Positions 36,487-48,803 of a stretch of 64,000 bases of DNA are shown here, one piece after another (position 1 is the first letter of the stretch; every line of letters starts with the position of its first letter). The notes under the pieces were generated by a model that did no database searches, was not told where the DNA came from, and was given only the letters and a program-made list of their open reading frames with translations. Source of the DNA: Anaeramoeba flamelloides (lineage: Eukaryota; Metamonada; Anaeramoebidae); NCBI GenBank assembly GCA_027625915.1, contig JANTQA010000076.1:1550001-1614000 (forward strand), given 5' to 3'. The position numbers and the translations under genes were made by a program.

Positions 36487-36669
36487 AATTATTTCATTTT
36501 TTTTCTTTTATTTTTTTTTTATTGTGATTTTCGAAAATTACTCCTTCTTTGCAATTTATAAATAAATATAAAAAAAAAATTACAATTCTTTTATAATATA
36601 ATAATACTTTTAATATTCCGAATATACAATCATCATTATCTTTATACTCTGTACTGGATAATAAAAATA

Positions 36670-36864
36670 CTCACAGTTCCACTTTTGAGACACAAATTTT
36701 CAACGAAATTTAAGGCACAAAAAAAAATTTCATATTAAGGCACAAAATTGGATTCTCGGATCATAATTTGTTAATAAGAAAATTTAAATTTTTTTTTTTT
36801 CAATTGAGATTTTTAAGTGCCTTAAATTCGGTTGAAAGTTTGTATCTTAAAAGTGAAACTAACT
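36670..36864. mobile_element. Mariner-like MITE, diverged
   Basis: CACAGTTCCACTTTTGAG at the left and TTAAAAGTGAAACTAAC at the right, with inner GGCACAAAA motifs as in the other family members. The left flank is TA. Confidence 0.6.
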
Positions 36865-38621
36865 TGGTTGGGAAAAATTTCAAAATAAAAGTTTTGGGGA
36901 TCATGAGTGTCTTCAAGTTGTTATCTTTTCCAAAATTCAAAACAATAGAGAAGCATATGTTAATTTTGCTCAATTCTTTTAAATTCTGGAAAAGTAAAAA
37001 GCGTTTTTTTTTTGTTAATTTTGAGATCTTAAGTTTTTCCTATTCTTGTGAAATTTATTTTAAGATTTTAAAAAGTTAATTTTTTTTTTATTTGTTTTTT
37101 CAGTTGCAATGCTAGAAATATTCCCGATTATACCTGAAAATCAAAAATAACATTCAAAAAAATTTTTAACCATATAAATACACCTTTTAAAGAACTTCTA
37201 AGAAACTATATGTTCAGAGAAAAAGTTTGAAAGTAAAATAAAAATTACTTGACAAAACAATTTTTTTGAATTTTCTACTTTAAACCCACTAAAGAGTTTT
37301 TGGTACCGTTGAAGTATATTTGAGAATGTTAGGACTTGTTAAGGTATATTTGTATACTAGAGTATACTTGGGTTCAGTTTGGTATGTTGTGTTTGTTTTT
37401 ATGGGATTAAAAGGTTATATATAATCAATTTCTTATAGTGAGCAGAAAGTTTATAAGGTTTGGCTTGGGTTAACTTGGGTAGTATCAATATATGTAAACT
37501 AAATTTCATAAAAAATGGTCCATGTTACATATGAATTTTGAATTTTATTTGTATCGTTAAAAATTTTTTCCTCTCACAATGAAAAGTTTGCAAATAAATC
37601 ATTTAAAATGATTTATTTGCAAACTTTTTTTGTTTTTCCACAGTATTTTGTTAACATGGAAAATGAAAATGAAAATTTAGAAAGAAATAACAGATGAATT
37701 AATGAAAAAATTGGTTTCAAATATGAAAAAGAGATTAGATTTAGTTATTCAAATGGAAGGAGAATCGATAAATGGATTTTACTAATTTTTTAAATTTTCT
37801 ATTTTTTATGTAATACTTCTTTCAAAATGAATTGCCTAATTTTTTTTAAATGTTTTTTTTTATTTCTTTTTCTTTTATTTTTAGACAAAAAATAAATATC
37901 TCTTGAGTAAAGAAATGAATATTAAAATCGAAATTTTTATATAATAATAGATAACATCAATTATTAAAAATATTTTTCGTTAAAATTTGATTTTTAAAGG
38001 GCCAATGATTTTGAAAGGGAGTTTATATGTAGGATTAGATATTACTTTATAATTTTTGGTTTGTCTTTAAGATTACAAAATTATGAGTAATTATATATCT
38101 ATTAGAAATTGTATTCACAAAGATATTGTCTCTTATTTGTTAATAACATTTAGCAATGATCAGAAATGTTAGAATATTCTAAGATACCAATTGCTTACAT
38201 ACAATGTGGGTTGAATATTATACCCTAAAATTTAAATGATTTAAATTGTCGACCAATTATAAAAAAAAATTCATGTATCATATTCCAATTTTAGTAAAAA
38301 CCTGTATATAGTGGTAATAGGGTTTCTTATAAGTTGTCCAATTAGTGTTTTTTAGTGGTTAAAATATTTGTAGGTCTTTTCTAGAATGTTTGATAGATTC
38401 TTCAGTTTGAAGAACTTCATCTTCAATTTCATTTTTGATCAGTGAAAAAGTAGAAGAATTTTTGGAAAAGTTCAACTTTTACAGACACTTTTTTAGAATC
38501 AAAAAAAGGTAAACTGTTTTATTATTCTGCTATACAAACAGGGAATCGATCTCACAAATGAGAAATTCTATAAAAAATTATCTCTGAAAGGAAAAATCTT
38601 TTCATTTTTTACAACTTTTTT
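36865..38621. other. Spacer with a 47-bp palindrome and a possible short exon
   Basis: 37582-37628 is a palindrome with perfect 23-bp arms (AAAAGTTTGCAAATAAATC...) around a single base. Downstream, after TTTAG at 37679, a frame encodes KEITDELMKKLVSNMKKRL then DLVIQMEGESINGFY and a stop (about 37680-37784); just before it, ATG starts MENENENLE in another frame. This could be a small frameshifted gene or chance. No other feature. Confidence 0.35.
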
Positions 38622-41600
38622 ATGTACAACCAATTACAAATTTTTTTAATATCGCTTTTTGTGGTTCTTTCTTTTATTTCTCCTGTGCTTTTGCAGGAAG
38701 TTAACCAACAAAACAAACGAATTTCTAAAATCAACAAAGATCCAGGATTACATTGGGTTGCAGGTGTTAACACACATTTTGGAAGAGACAACCTCGAAGA
38801 TCGGCCGTGGTTAGCAAACTTACAATATGAACCAATTTCAAAACCCAAGACTTTTCAAAGCCATTCTCCACTTTCCAATTTGCCAGACAACTTCGATGCA
38901 AGAAGTAATTGGCCACAATGTAAAACAATTGGAAATATATACACACAAGGCCTGTGTGGGTGTTGTTACATCTTTGGTGGCATTCAAGCACTAAGCGATA
39001 GGTACTGCATTGCCACCAAGGGAGCTTTCAATCAAGAGCTAAGTGTTCAGCATTTGCTGAATTGTGACTCACTAGACAACCATTGCGGCGGCGGCCATAT
39101 AGAGTACTTATGGGATTACTTCCGCTATTTTGGCGCAACAACCGAGGAGTGCTCAGGACCCTATGTTGGCAAACAAATGAAGTGTAATTTTAATTCTTGC
39201 ACAGACGGAAAGCCTGCAGTCCGATATTACTCAAAAAAGCCCTACACTGTCGGCCCCGATCAGGAGCAAATCAAAGAAGAAATTTATACCAATGGGCCTG
39301 TAGAAGCATGCTTTACTCTTTATAACGACTTTGATCTTTATAAAGGTGGGGTTTATCAACCCTCAAAAGATGCAGTTCAAATTGGTGGGCACTGTATTGT
39401 TTGTTTTTTCCAATACCCCAAATCCTTCTTTTTTTTGTTTTTTTTTTCTCTCGAAGATCATTTTAAACCAAATTTGTCTTCAGATGACAAATTTTTTGTG
39501 AAAACAAGAGACCCAAGAAATTTAACTGAACTTATTCCTCAACGAAACAGTTTTAACGAAAAAAAGGAAATTTGAAATTGACTCAATTTATTCAATTAGA
39601 ATTTTTTCGTTTTTTTTAACATCCTTTGTTAATTTCCTTTGGAAAGCATTCACTATTTCCAGACGTGTTCCAAAAATATAACTTTTATATCTCAGAAAAA
39701 AGTGGTAAAGTAAAAAAATCAATTTTCATCTTTATTTGGCTTTTATCATTTTGTAAAAAAATTATTAAATCGATTTTAATTGAAAAAAGGTATTACTGTT
39801 CATTGCAAAATAAAAAGATCAAAATTTCCATTCAACTTTCCAAAAAAAAACATTGCCAAGAATCAAAACAAATCATCAAAGTTCCCAATTTTATAAAAGC
39901 AAATTAATAATTTAAGGACGATTTTCACCAATTAAAACTTTGAAAGGTTACACGATTTATTAATCTTTTTTTGGAAAGCTGTATGAAAATTTTGTTACAT
40001 TTATTTTTCAACAAATAGTAATTGTAAAATGAGAGTAAAGGTTCTCATTTTTCAAATATTATTTAAGGGAGTAGTATTTTTTAAAAATAAAATGAAATCT
40101 TGTCAAGATCTTTGAAAAATGTTTTTTGTAATTTGTGTTTCGACTTATGAAATGGATGAGTTAACCTCACCTAAACAATTAATTAATTTGGGTCTCTTTT
40201 TTGAAATTCAAAATTTTAATGTTTCCAAGATAAAACCAAAAAAAGTAACCGATTATTTTGTTTAAGAATTAAGTTAATTCTTGGAAATGTGAAAATATAT
40301 TTTTCGTTTTATGTTGGAAAGTATTGATTTCGAAAGCAAATTTTTTATTTGGTTTCTTTTTAATAATTAATATTTCAATTCAAATCTTAGCCAATAAAAC
40401 TAATTGAAGTATAGGTGAATAAATAAATGAATATTTGGCAGCCTAACTACATTTTATCAATTAAATTGAGATCTATTAAGTAATTTTTTTTTTTCTCTCA
40501 GATTTTGAAAAAGTTGTTATCTAATTTTCAATTTTATGAAAAAAGATTGCAAAAAAATTTTCAATTTTAACAAATTGTTTATAATAAATTGTTTGGTCTT
40601 ATTCAAAAGAATCCTGATAACAATTCAATTCATTTTTGGCAGAAAAAAAATTGAATATGAATTTTGAGGATAAAATTAATTAATTCCCAAATATCTTTTA
40701 GAAAATTTCATTTTGAAAAGTTGAATTTCATTTCAAAACAAAATTTCAGAGTAAAATTTTTAAATGACTTTAAAACTTTCATTATTAAAACTATTCTTCT
40801 TAAAAAAATACAATTATTTATTAATCCGTTAAATATATCATTTTTTTTGATTAACCAAAAGTTTTATCTAAAAAAAGAAAAAAAATCTTTACATTAATGT
40901 TACTGGTAACAAAGTCTTGTTGTTGTATAATAATGATCAAAATGATCATAAACAAGGTAAAAAAATTTTTAAATTGTAAGAAATAAAAGGAATATAATAT
41001 TTTTCTTTTTCAGAAAAAATGATAAAAAAAAATTGATCTCACTAAATCAATTTTCTTTTATGGCTTTCTTAGTCGATCAGAATTTTTTTACACTTGGCAT
41101 AGACAAAATTTGTAAGTAGAGAATACTACCAATAACATATTTTAAAATTTTGCCTTGTTGTTGTCGAAGACTGATCCCTTAATGTCTTTTTTTGTTCATT
41201 TTAAAATAAAAACAATAGTCCAAAAATTAGGTTGATTATTGGAATCAAAGTTTAATTCAAAACCAAAAATTAAGTTTGTAAAATTTTCCAAATTCAAAAT
41301 TTAAATTGTAAACATTAGTAAAATTGAATATTTTGGATTTTTTGATTACTTTGATTTTCCTCATTCAAATGAAATTGGCTTTAATATGTAACAAAAAAAT
41401 GGTATTAATCCAGTTTGAGTAATTTCGGTTTCATATATCTTCATCGATCAGTAAAAAAAAAAGTAAAAAAAAATATTTCAAAATTTTTTCCTTTTCTGAC
41501 TATTTTACAATTAACACCAATATGAAAAAATTTTTTCTGGACTGTTAAATAGCAAAACACTTTATCTTATTTTCTCTCTCAAGGGCTATCTGAATTTTAT

Positions 41601-44600
41601 GTCTCCTGCAGGGATTAAATACAATATACTAGTATATTCGTCAGAACAAAAATGTATTAAAAGTTTGTCAATTGAAGAAAATTCAAAAGATTGAACTTTT
41701 AGGATTTTACATAAAATCCCCAAAGGATTATGAATGGAAATTAAAAAAAAAACATACTATTGATCCAAAAAAAATTAGGGAATTTCTCAAACAAAACAAA
41801 GTTAATTCAAAAAGCAAATTTTTTTATCTCGATATATATATTAAAAATCAAAATTTGGTTACAAAAATATATAAAAAAGAAGGGAATGGAGTTTATCAAG
41901 GGGATCCTCTTTCTCCCTCGATGTTTGGATTTATTAACTATTTTTTAATTGAAAAAAAAATAAAGATTTACAGTCAGTTCCACTTTTAACACACGAACTT
42001 TGAACACAATTTAAGGAACAATAAAAACCTCAAATTAAGGCACATTTTTTTTGTAATTTTTTCTTCCAAACAAATTATTTTACTAGAATCTGAATTTTGT
42101 GCCTTAATTTGAGATTTTTTTTGTTCCTTAAATTTCGTTGAAAGTTTGTGTCTTTAAAGTAAAACTGACTGTAGTTAATCATGTTCAAATGTTTGCTCTT
42201 GACTTAATTTTAATATACATATATTCTATTCCAAAAAATGACAAAAAATTAATAATAATTCATAAAATTATCCAAGAATTTAAAATGAACCCAAATATTA
42301 ATAAAGCACTAAAATCAAAGACTTTATCTTAAATTAAATATTTAGGAATCTTGTTATAAAAAGAAAAACATTTTTAAATAATCTTTAAAAACCTAAAATG
42401 ATTTTTAATGAGCAAAAGTTCGAAAATTTTAGTTAATGGAGTAAAATTACAAATATTTAATTCAAAATGCTTTAGTCAATTATTTTATGGATTTGCTATT
42501 ATTTGTAATTTAACCCAAAAATATTCTGGCTCAATTAGATGTTTGGATAAATTAAGAAAGTAACAATAATTTTAAAAATAAATTCACATTCTCAAATAAT
42601 AATTTACAAAATTGAAGTAAAAATTGATCAAGTCAGAATATAAATTTATAAAAGAAGATATAAACTCAAAAAGAAATTAGAAATTCTAGGTTTGAACATA
42701 TTTCACACCAATTTTAAGTTTTCCAAAGAAAAAATAATGAAAATATCAATTTGGAATTAGAAAATATAATATTATTAAATACAAATCTAAATATTTTTAG
42801 ATGAAATGTAATTACAAATTGTTCTGGATGGAAGGATCAAGAATATTTAAAATTTATTAGATATAATAATAATGTCAATAAAAAGCCGTGTCGTATCTTA
42901 AAGTGTCACCAAATGCCTAGTTTTTTTTTAATTTTAAAAATATAAAAAGTAAATTTATGAAATTTTCTTTTCATTTCTCAAATTAAAAAAAAGCTAATGG
43001 TCATTTTCCAGAAATCAAAAGAATAGAGTAAAATTAAAGATTTGACTCAATTCTTTTAAAAAGAAGTGAAACCTAAACGCAGGTTTTCTTGAAGTTTTCT
43101 GTTTTATTCTGGAAAGTGTTTTAGGTTTTTTTGAGGTTTTCTATTTTATTTGTCAAGTGTTCTAGGTTTTTTTTTTACTTTTTGAAATAAACAGAAAAGT
43201 TTAATAAATTTTCGGTTTATTACAAAAAGTAAAAAAACCCTAGAAAACTTCACAAATAAAATAGAAAACTCAAAAAAACCTAACGAAAATATATTGATTT
43301 TCCAAATAAACAGAAAACTCAGGAAAAGTTAATGGTGTTTTTTATTAAATCTTGTTTTTATTTTGAAAATCAATTATATTTCACCAAATAAAACAAAAAT
43401 TAAAAAAAAACATAACGGCAATTTTCCAGAACTCAAAAGATTAGAGAGAAATCTATGGATTTTAATTTAAACTTCTGAATTAACGAAACCCTAATAGAAA
43501 ATAAAAAATAAAAAAAGAATTTCCCCAAATTTTTTTACATATGAATTTTGGAAAAAAGTTCTTTTGAAATTTTAGATCCATTGTAATCTCGAACTTTTAA
43601 AAACTAATGTATCTGTTTTTGAAACAAATTCTCTTATTTCAAAATCATTTATTGTGATATCTTACAAAATACTAACAAAAAAGATCTACTAAACAATTTT
43701 TTCAAAAAAAAAGTTATTTTTGTTTTGATAAAAAAAAAAAAAAATAATTCAAAAGTTAAAATATTGTTTCCCATTTCACCATTTCACCAGTTTTTGTTTG
43801 AAATTATATTCTGGATATTAAATTTTTGATCTAAAAATCAAAATCGAAAAAATGACAAATCATTATTGTTATTCAAGAGAAAGTAATATAACAAAATCAC
43901 CTCCTATTTTTCTGAAGTTCTAAATTGTATTTAGAGTTTTTTATCCTAAATATAATGTAGGCAAGATTATAACTTTTAGGATAATTTTTCTTTAAAAAAT
44001 ATAAAGTAAAATTTATTTCCGAAAAAGATAAGAAAAAGAGAAAGAAAAGCAAGAAATAAAAGATAAAAAAAAAAAATACTAAGAAAAAAAAGTAAAATTT
44101 AAAAAGTTTTTTTTTGTTTCATTTGTACGACAAGTGCTGAATGGGTTGTTGATTGTTTCATTTTATGTTGATCATTTTAAAAATTTCAAGATCACCATCA
44201 TTTTCATACTACCTAGTTTATGTAATACCATACTTGAAAAAAAGTGATTTCAGTAGAATTCATTATCAACCTTACTCACCAGAAGTTAATCCCAGTACAG
44301 GTCAGCCACATATCAAAAGAAGCTAAATTGCCACCACCATTTCTCTTCTTCAATACTTTCGACCAAATTAGAACAAAACCGTTGATTATTTTTCTTCTTC
44401 TCTACTTTGTAATACTAAAAAAAAAAAAAAATTCTTTTTTATGGAAAGAAAATAAGGAAACTCAAATAAAAGTAAATGGAAAAATATTAAAAACACAGAA
44501 CAAAAAAAAAAAATTAATTTTTTTATTTTATAATTACAATATACCTACCATTACGAATACTATTATCACAACTACCATTACCGCCGACACAGAAAATTAT

Positions 44601-45459
44601 TGGGTGGGGAATTGATTCAAAAAGTGAACTCCCTTATTGGACATGTGTGAATACCTTTGGAAAGGAGTGGGGAGAGAATGGTACGTTTCGAATCCTTAGG
44701 GGAAGTGATTGTTGTAATCTTGAATCTGGGATTGCATGTGGCATGCCGGATGTTGATCATTCTCCAATTCCAGAACCACCACAGCCAAAGGGGTATTTGC
44801 AGAAGACTATGACTTTCGAGAAAAGTAAACTCACATATATCAATAATGAGTTATTTATAACAGAGAAATCCACAGTAATAAATTGGCTAGACGGGTTAAA
44901 TAAAAAGATTCGTTATGACACATGTGGATTGGGAAGCGGAATGGGGTTTGGATACCCCCCATTGAAAAAAAGAACAAATATTGACGCATTGTCTCATATT
45001 TATCCAAAGTATGAATTATCTATTGACAAAATTGCTGTTGGAAATCCAAAATCTTGTTCTTCATTAATTGTTGATTACGCAAACAAGAAAGAATATGGAA
45101 TTGGGAAATATTTTGGGAAATATACTTGTTCCGAAGTAGATATTGATCAGCCTTTCCCAGATGAAACAATAATAATCCCTACAACAGCGGTATTTGTTAA
45201 TTACACAATGAAAAATGCAGCTATTACAGCCCTGTGGGTAAATAAAATTAAGACCAGTGCATATACAGAGACAGAATGGTATTGGACAAGCATTGAAAGT
45301 ATTGATGACCACTCTGCCCCAGTATCCGTAATTGCCATACAAGCAGAGCTAAATTATCCAACAAAATCAGTTATCATTGTCGAATATGTAAATTTGGTTA
45401 CCATTATGAACCATGTAGATGATAACGCCTTTGATGTTTCCAATTTTAATTGCACCTGA
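38622..45459 (+). CDS. Cathepsin B-like cysteine protease (C1A) with C-terminal extension, split by a 5.2-kb intron
   Basis: Exon 1 (38622-39398) encodes a signal peptide (IFLISLFVVLSFISPVLLQ), a prodomain and the catalytic core: LPDNFDARSNWPQC, oxyanion Gln109 and catalytic Cys115 in QGLCGCCYIFGG, DRYC, and the histidine motif IGGHCI (His257). Exon 2 (44593-45459) supplies KIIGWG, catalytic Asn279 in CVNTFGKEWG, and NGTFRILRGSDCC. The halves join in phase 0 from GTTTGT to ACACAG, giving 547 residues, and neither shows a stop. The family's Trp after Cys is Tyr, and NSW is NTF. The His-His occluding loop of cathepsin B is absent, so endopeptidase activity is likelier than dipeptidase. About 230 extra residues follow the protease fold; I do not recognise them. 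Expected location: lysosome/phagosome or secreted. The intron is far longer than the 116-357-nt ones proposed elsewhere, so disruption by transposons is the alternative. Confidence 0.75.
39791..40024. mobile_element. MITE (CAGCTTTCC family), copy 2, in protease intron
   Basis: Inverted ends TTACTGTTCATTGCAAAATA ... TTCAACTTTCC and GGAAAGCTGTATGAAAATTT ... ATAGTAA, matching 10111-10333. Confidence 0.6.
40067..41178 (-). mobile_element. 1.1-kb TTAA-type element, copy B, in protease intron
   Basis: TTAA at 40063-40066 and 41179-41182; ends GGGAGTAGTATTTTT and GAAGACTGATCCC. Complement of 29167-30287. The small open frame at 40664-40897 is not conserved in copy A and is not a gene. Confidence 0.78.
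41600..42895 (+). mobile_element. LINE fragment with reverse transcriptase, in protease intron
   Basis: Encodes RT blocks 4-5 (NGVYQGDPLSPSMFGF) and, beyond the inserted MITE at 41971, HVQMFALDLIL in the position of the FADD box, where the second catalytic pair is altered (LD for DD). RT-distal sequence follows (KYLGI, then CSGWKDQEYLKFIRYNNN near 42815-42860). Several stops and frameshifts; the RT N-terminal part with motif A is missing. The 5' edge is approximate. The fragment ends at the hairpin array starting near 42890. Confidence 0.75.
41971..42171. mobile_element. Mariner-like MITE inserted within the LINE RT
   Basis: 201 bp from CAGTCAGTTCCACTTTTAA to TTTAAAGTAAAACTGACTG with TA on both sides (41969-41970, 42172-42173). 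The paralogous LINE copy near 47003-47025 is uninterrupted at this point. Confidence 0.85.
42895..43460. repeat. Hairpin-module array 1
   Basis: A series of imperfect palindromes of about 70 bp: one bounded by TTTTTTTAATTT and CTCAAATTAAAAAAAA, one by TTTTCCAGAAATCAAAAG and CTTTT, one by GGTTTTTTTTTTACTTTTTG and CAAAAAGTAAAAAAACCC. Modules are joined by CTAACG or CCTAG. It begins with TGTCACCAAATGCCTAG, a diverged form of the usual array end. Confidence 0.6.
43461..44592. other. Remainder of the protease intron
   Basis: 43900-44210 resembles 62090-62400, another hairpin-array flank, so it is repeat-derived. 44244-44380 contains an open stretch (SHISKEAKLPPPFLFF) whose phase does not fit insertion between the protease halves; it may be a gene fragment. 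The acceptor CCGACACAG lies at 44584-44592. Confidence 0.4.
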
Positions 45460-45944
45460 ACCAAAAAAAAAAAAATCCGAACAAATCAATGATTTTTTTC
45501 ACTTCAGAGTATCGATCTTTTCACTCAAATTTTAAATCAATTTTATCTTTTTGTTTAACAAAAAAAAAATGAAAAACCTAGAATATGCTACATTAACATA
45601 AAAAGATTTTTTCAAAATTAAATTAATCATTTGATAATTTTTCACTTTTAGATAGCTTCAATTATAATAAACGCTATTTGTTAATAAAAGATCTTGAATC
45701 AAAAAATATTTTTAAAGATATTTTACAATTTAAGTTGGAAAATCTAATTTTCCAGGTTCTATTAATATTTTTTTTCAAATTTAATCGTAAAAAAATTTTA
45801 ATAATTTTCTGTAAATAGTTAAGAGGTCTTTTTATTATCTTTTGAAAGCTTTTTAAAACTTACTAATATCTTTCAAACTGAGAATCTATTATTTTGACTA
45901 TTATGGAATTATTTGTTCTTTTAATTTGTAAAAAATTCTTTTTT
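45460..45944. other. Downstream spacer of the protease gene, no gene seen
   Basis: A+T-rich; the AATAAAC at about 45666 could serve as a poly(A) signal but nothing confirms it. Confidence 0.35.
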
Positions 45945-46200
45945 TTTGATTTTCCGTTAGGTTTTTTTTAATTTTTCTATTTTATATGGAAAATCTATTG
46001 ATTTTCCGTTAGCTTTTTTTTACTTTTTGAAATAAACTGAAAATCTCAATAAATTTTCGGTTTATTTCAAAAAGTAAAAAAAACCGAGTACACTTTTCGT
46101 TAGGTTTTCTTGAGTTTTCTGTTTATTTGGAAAATCGATAGATTTCACAAATAAAATAGAAAACCTCAAGAAAACCTAGGCACTTGACGTCACTCTGCGG
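45945..46200. repeat. Hairpin-module array 2
   Basis: Contains the ACTTTTTGAAATAAAC / GTTTATTTCAAAAAGT module and the TTTTCTTGAGTTTTCTG / AGAAAACCTCAAGAAAA module, and ends CCTAGGCACTTGACG, the usual array edge. A LINE begins directly to the right. Confidence 0.65.
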
Positions 46201-46239
46201 CACTTTTCATGAATTTCATAGAGTAGAGTAAAATATGCT

Positions 46240-48370
46240 GATTAAACACCATTCTTTTGTCAAGAGATAAGTAAAAAACCTGAAATAAAAATTATCAAAT
46301 TAATAAAAGATTCTCATTTTAATAAATTTGATACATCTAAATCTTATTGAAACAAAAGATATTTTTTCTCTCAAGAAAATTTATGATTTAATAAAATATC
46401 AAAAAAATAAATCATTAAAAGATTTTGACATAATAAAATTTTACAAATTAGACCCTAAATAGAAAAATGAAAAAGAAGATCATATAGATTTTTAAAAAGA
46501 ATAAAAGATAGTTTTTATATTGGATTGATAACCTAAATGAAGAAATAATAAATTTTATTAAAGAAAGAAACATTTTATTTATTCACAAAGCTGGGGATGA
46601 AAGAATCCCATTAAATTATAGACCAATATCAATTAATAACGTATTACCAAGGTTTTATTCAAAAACTTGTTTTTAATGGAATTGAAGACCCTTGGAGTTT
46701 AGTATCAGATTCGCAATTTGGAATATAAAAAAAAATTTAGATATAAAAATTAGTGTTTTTTATTTAATTATTGTATTAGAGAAACTTAAAAATAAAGAAT
46801 TCTTTGTAGTTATAATTGATATCAAAATCTGCTTTGATTCTATTAGTCACATTTTTAGTACACTATGCTCTTGATCAATAAATTAGAAATGAAAAAATCA
46901 AAATATGGCTAAAAAATTATGATCGAAAAGTTGGATTAGGGATTTATAAAGGAGAACCTCTATCACCTTTATTAATTGGATTTATCAGTCATTTTTTAAT
47001 TGACAAAATTAAACATTCAGTTCATCATGTTCAAATTATTGTCGATGATTTGATTATGAGAATGGATAAACCATAGTATCAGAGATTGACAAAAAATTAA
47101 TAATAATTTTTAAAAATTTCGAGAATTTGAAATGAACACAAATATTGATAAAACACTAAAATCAAAAACTTTATCGGAAATTAAATATTTAAGAATCTGG
47201 CTTATAAAAAGTTAAAATTTTTAAAAAAACTTTAAAAAAGTAAAAGATAGTTTTAAAAAAAATCAAAAAGAAATATTTAGCCAAAAAAAAACTCGCCAAT
47301 GGGGTAAAATTAAAAATATTTAAATCAATATGTATTATCCAATGATTTTATGAACTAGTTAATTGTTAATATGACCCAAAAAGATTTTCAACACATTTAA
47401 TGTTTGGATAATTAAAAAAGTAACAAAATTTGTAAAAATTAATTCACATTCTCCAAGAATAATTTACAAAACTGAAGCTAAACTAGATAAAGCTAGAATC
47501 TCAATCTACAAAAGAAAATACAAACACAAAAAAAGAAATTAGAAACTTTCTTGGGTTTGATCACATTTCAGACCAATTAAAATTTTCCAAAAAAAAGACA
47601 ACAAAACTATTAATTTGTAACAAGAAAATGTAAAATTATTTAATGTAAATCTAAATGATTTCAGATAAAACTTGATTAAAAATTGTTCTGGATGGAAGGG
47701 TCAAGAAGATTTAAAATTTATTAGACACAACAACAACATTAATAAACAGTCGTGTCGTCAAGTGCCATCAAGTGCCTAGGTTTTCTTGAGGTTTTCTATT
47801 TTATTTGTGAAATCTATCGATTTTCCAAATAAACAGAAAACTCAAGAAAACCAAACGGCAGTTTTCCAGAATTCAAAAGAATGAAGAAAAATCTTTGATT
47901 TTACTCAATTCTTTTAAATTCTGAAAAAGCTAATAGCGTTTTTTGTTCATTTCAGAAATATAAGAAATTTTTATAAATTTCCTTTTTATTTTATAAATTA
48001 AAAAAAAGCTAACGACAAATAATATTTAAAATGGGTAGGCTCAACTTCCATTTTAAAATTTAATAAAATTTACAAATTATCTAAACAGATATTCATATAA
48101 TTCTGATTGTGAAAAAATTAAAAACAAAATTCTGTAAATTCTGTAAAAATCATTCTAATCTAGAAATTATTGAAGATTTGGATGATTTTCTTTAGAACTG
48201 ACCCATCCGACTAAAAAAATCTTGATTTCTAAATTAAAAAAAAATAATTTTTCTATTATTTTAGAAAATAATAATATTTTAAATATTAATAATAAACCAG
48301 ATTCAATATCTTTAATTATCTCTTATTTAAAATAGTAATAAAAATGAATCTTTTTAAAAAATTTCTAAAT
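46240..48370 (+). mobile_element. LINE copy with most of the RT, decayed and interrupted
   Basis: Conceptual reading shows, in order: INFIKERNILFIHKAGDE, PLNYRPISINNVLPRF, SDSQFG, VVIIDIKICFDSISH (motif A), GIYKGEPLSPLLIGF, HVQIIVDDLIM (motif C, DD kept), KYLRI, CSGWKGQEDLKFIRHNNN, then after the inserted hairpin array a C-terminal KFCKFCKNHSNLEIIEDLDD (CxxC) and a stop near 48330. Many stops and frame changes make it inactive. It belongs with the non-LTR retrotransposons that have an apurinic-type or CCHC C-terminus. No endonuclease domain is visible upstream. Confidence 0.78.
47752..48016. repeat. Hairpin-module array 3, inserted in the LINE
   Basis: Starts GTGTCGTCAAGTGCC, then modules GGTTTTCTTGAGG / CTCAAGAAAACC, TTTTCCAGAATTCAAAAG / CTTTTAAATTCTGAAAA and a partial TTTATTTTATAAATTAAAAA module ending GCTAACG. 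LINE sequence continues on both sides. Confidence 0.65.
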
Positions 48371-48803
48371 AAACCATTTTCCAGTCAAAGTGGTATAGTT
48401 ATAGTCAGTGAATTACATATGTTTAAAGGGTTTGAATAGATATTAGAAAAAAAAATTAATTTTGGAAATACCCAAAATTGAAATCACTTTTTCACATATT
48501 TACTGTTTTTTTTGATTATTTTTTTTTTAACCTAATTAATTTTCAAATTTTTTTTTTATTTCAAGATCGATAATCACTTGGTAAAAACGTGTTCTTTAAA
48601 TGTTATTGAAACAGTTGGAATGATTTTCGTAAAATGATTTTTATTTCTATTGTGATTTTATTTAGATCTTCCATTGAAGATCAAAAGTAACATTGTTTTT
48701 TTTTCTCAATTATACCCGAAGAATTTGAGTTTTTTAATTTTTAAGAAAATATTTAGATTGATTTCTTATAGTTTTGGAGAAAAAAGTGAAATCGAGGAAA
48801 AAA
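48371..48803. other. Spacer, no gene seen
   Basis: Nothing recognised apart from the left shoulder of the transposon that follows. Confidence 0.5.

Noticed and set aside
44647-45459. Independent gene starting at ATG/GTG near 44647
   Set aside because: The frame opens earlier with KIIGWG and continues a cathepsin fold whose first half is upstream; it has no signal peptide or active-site Cys of its own.
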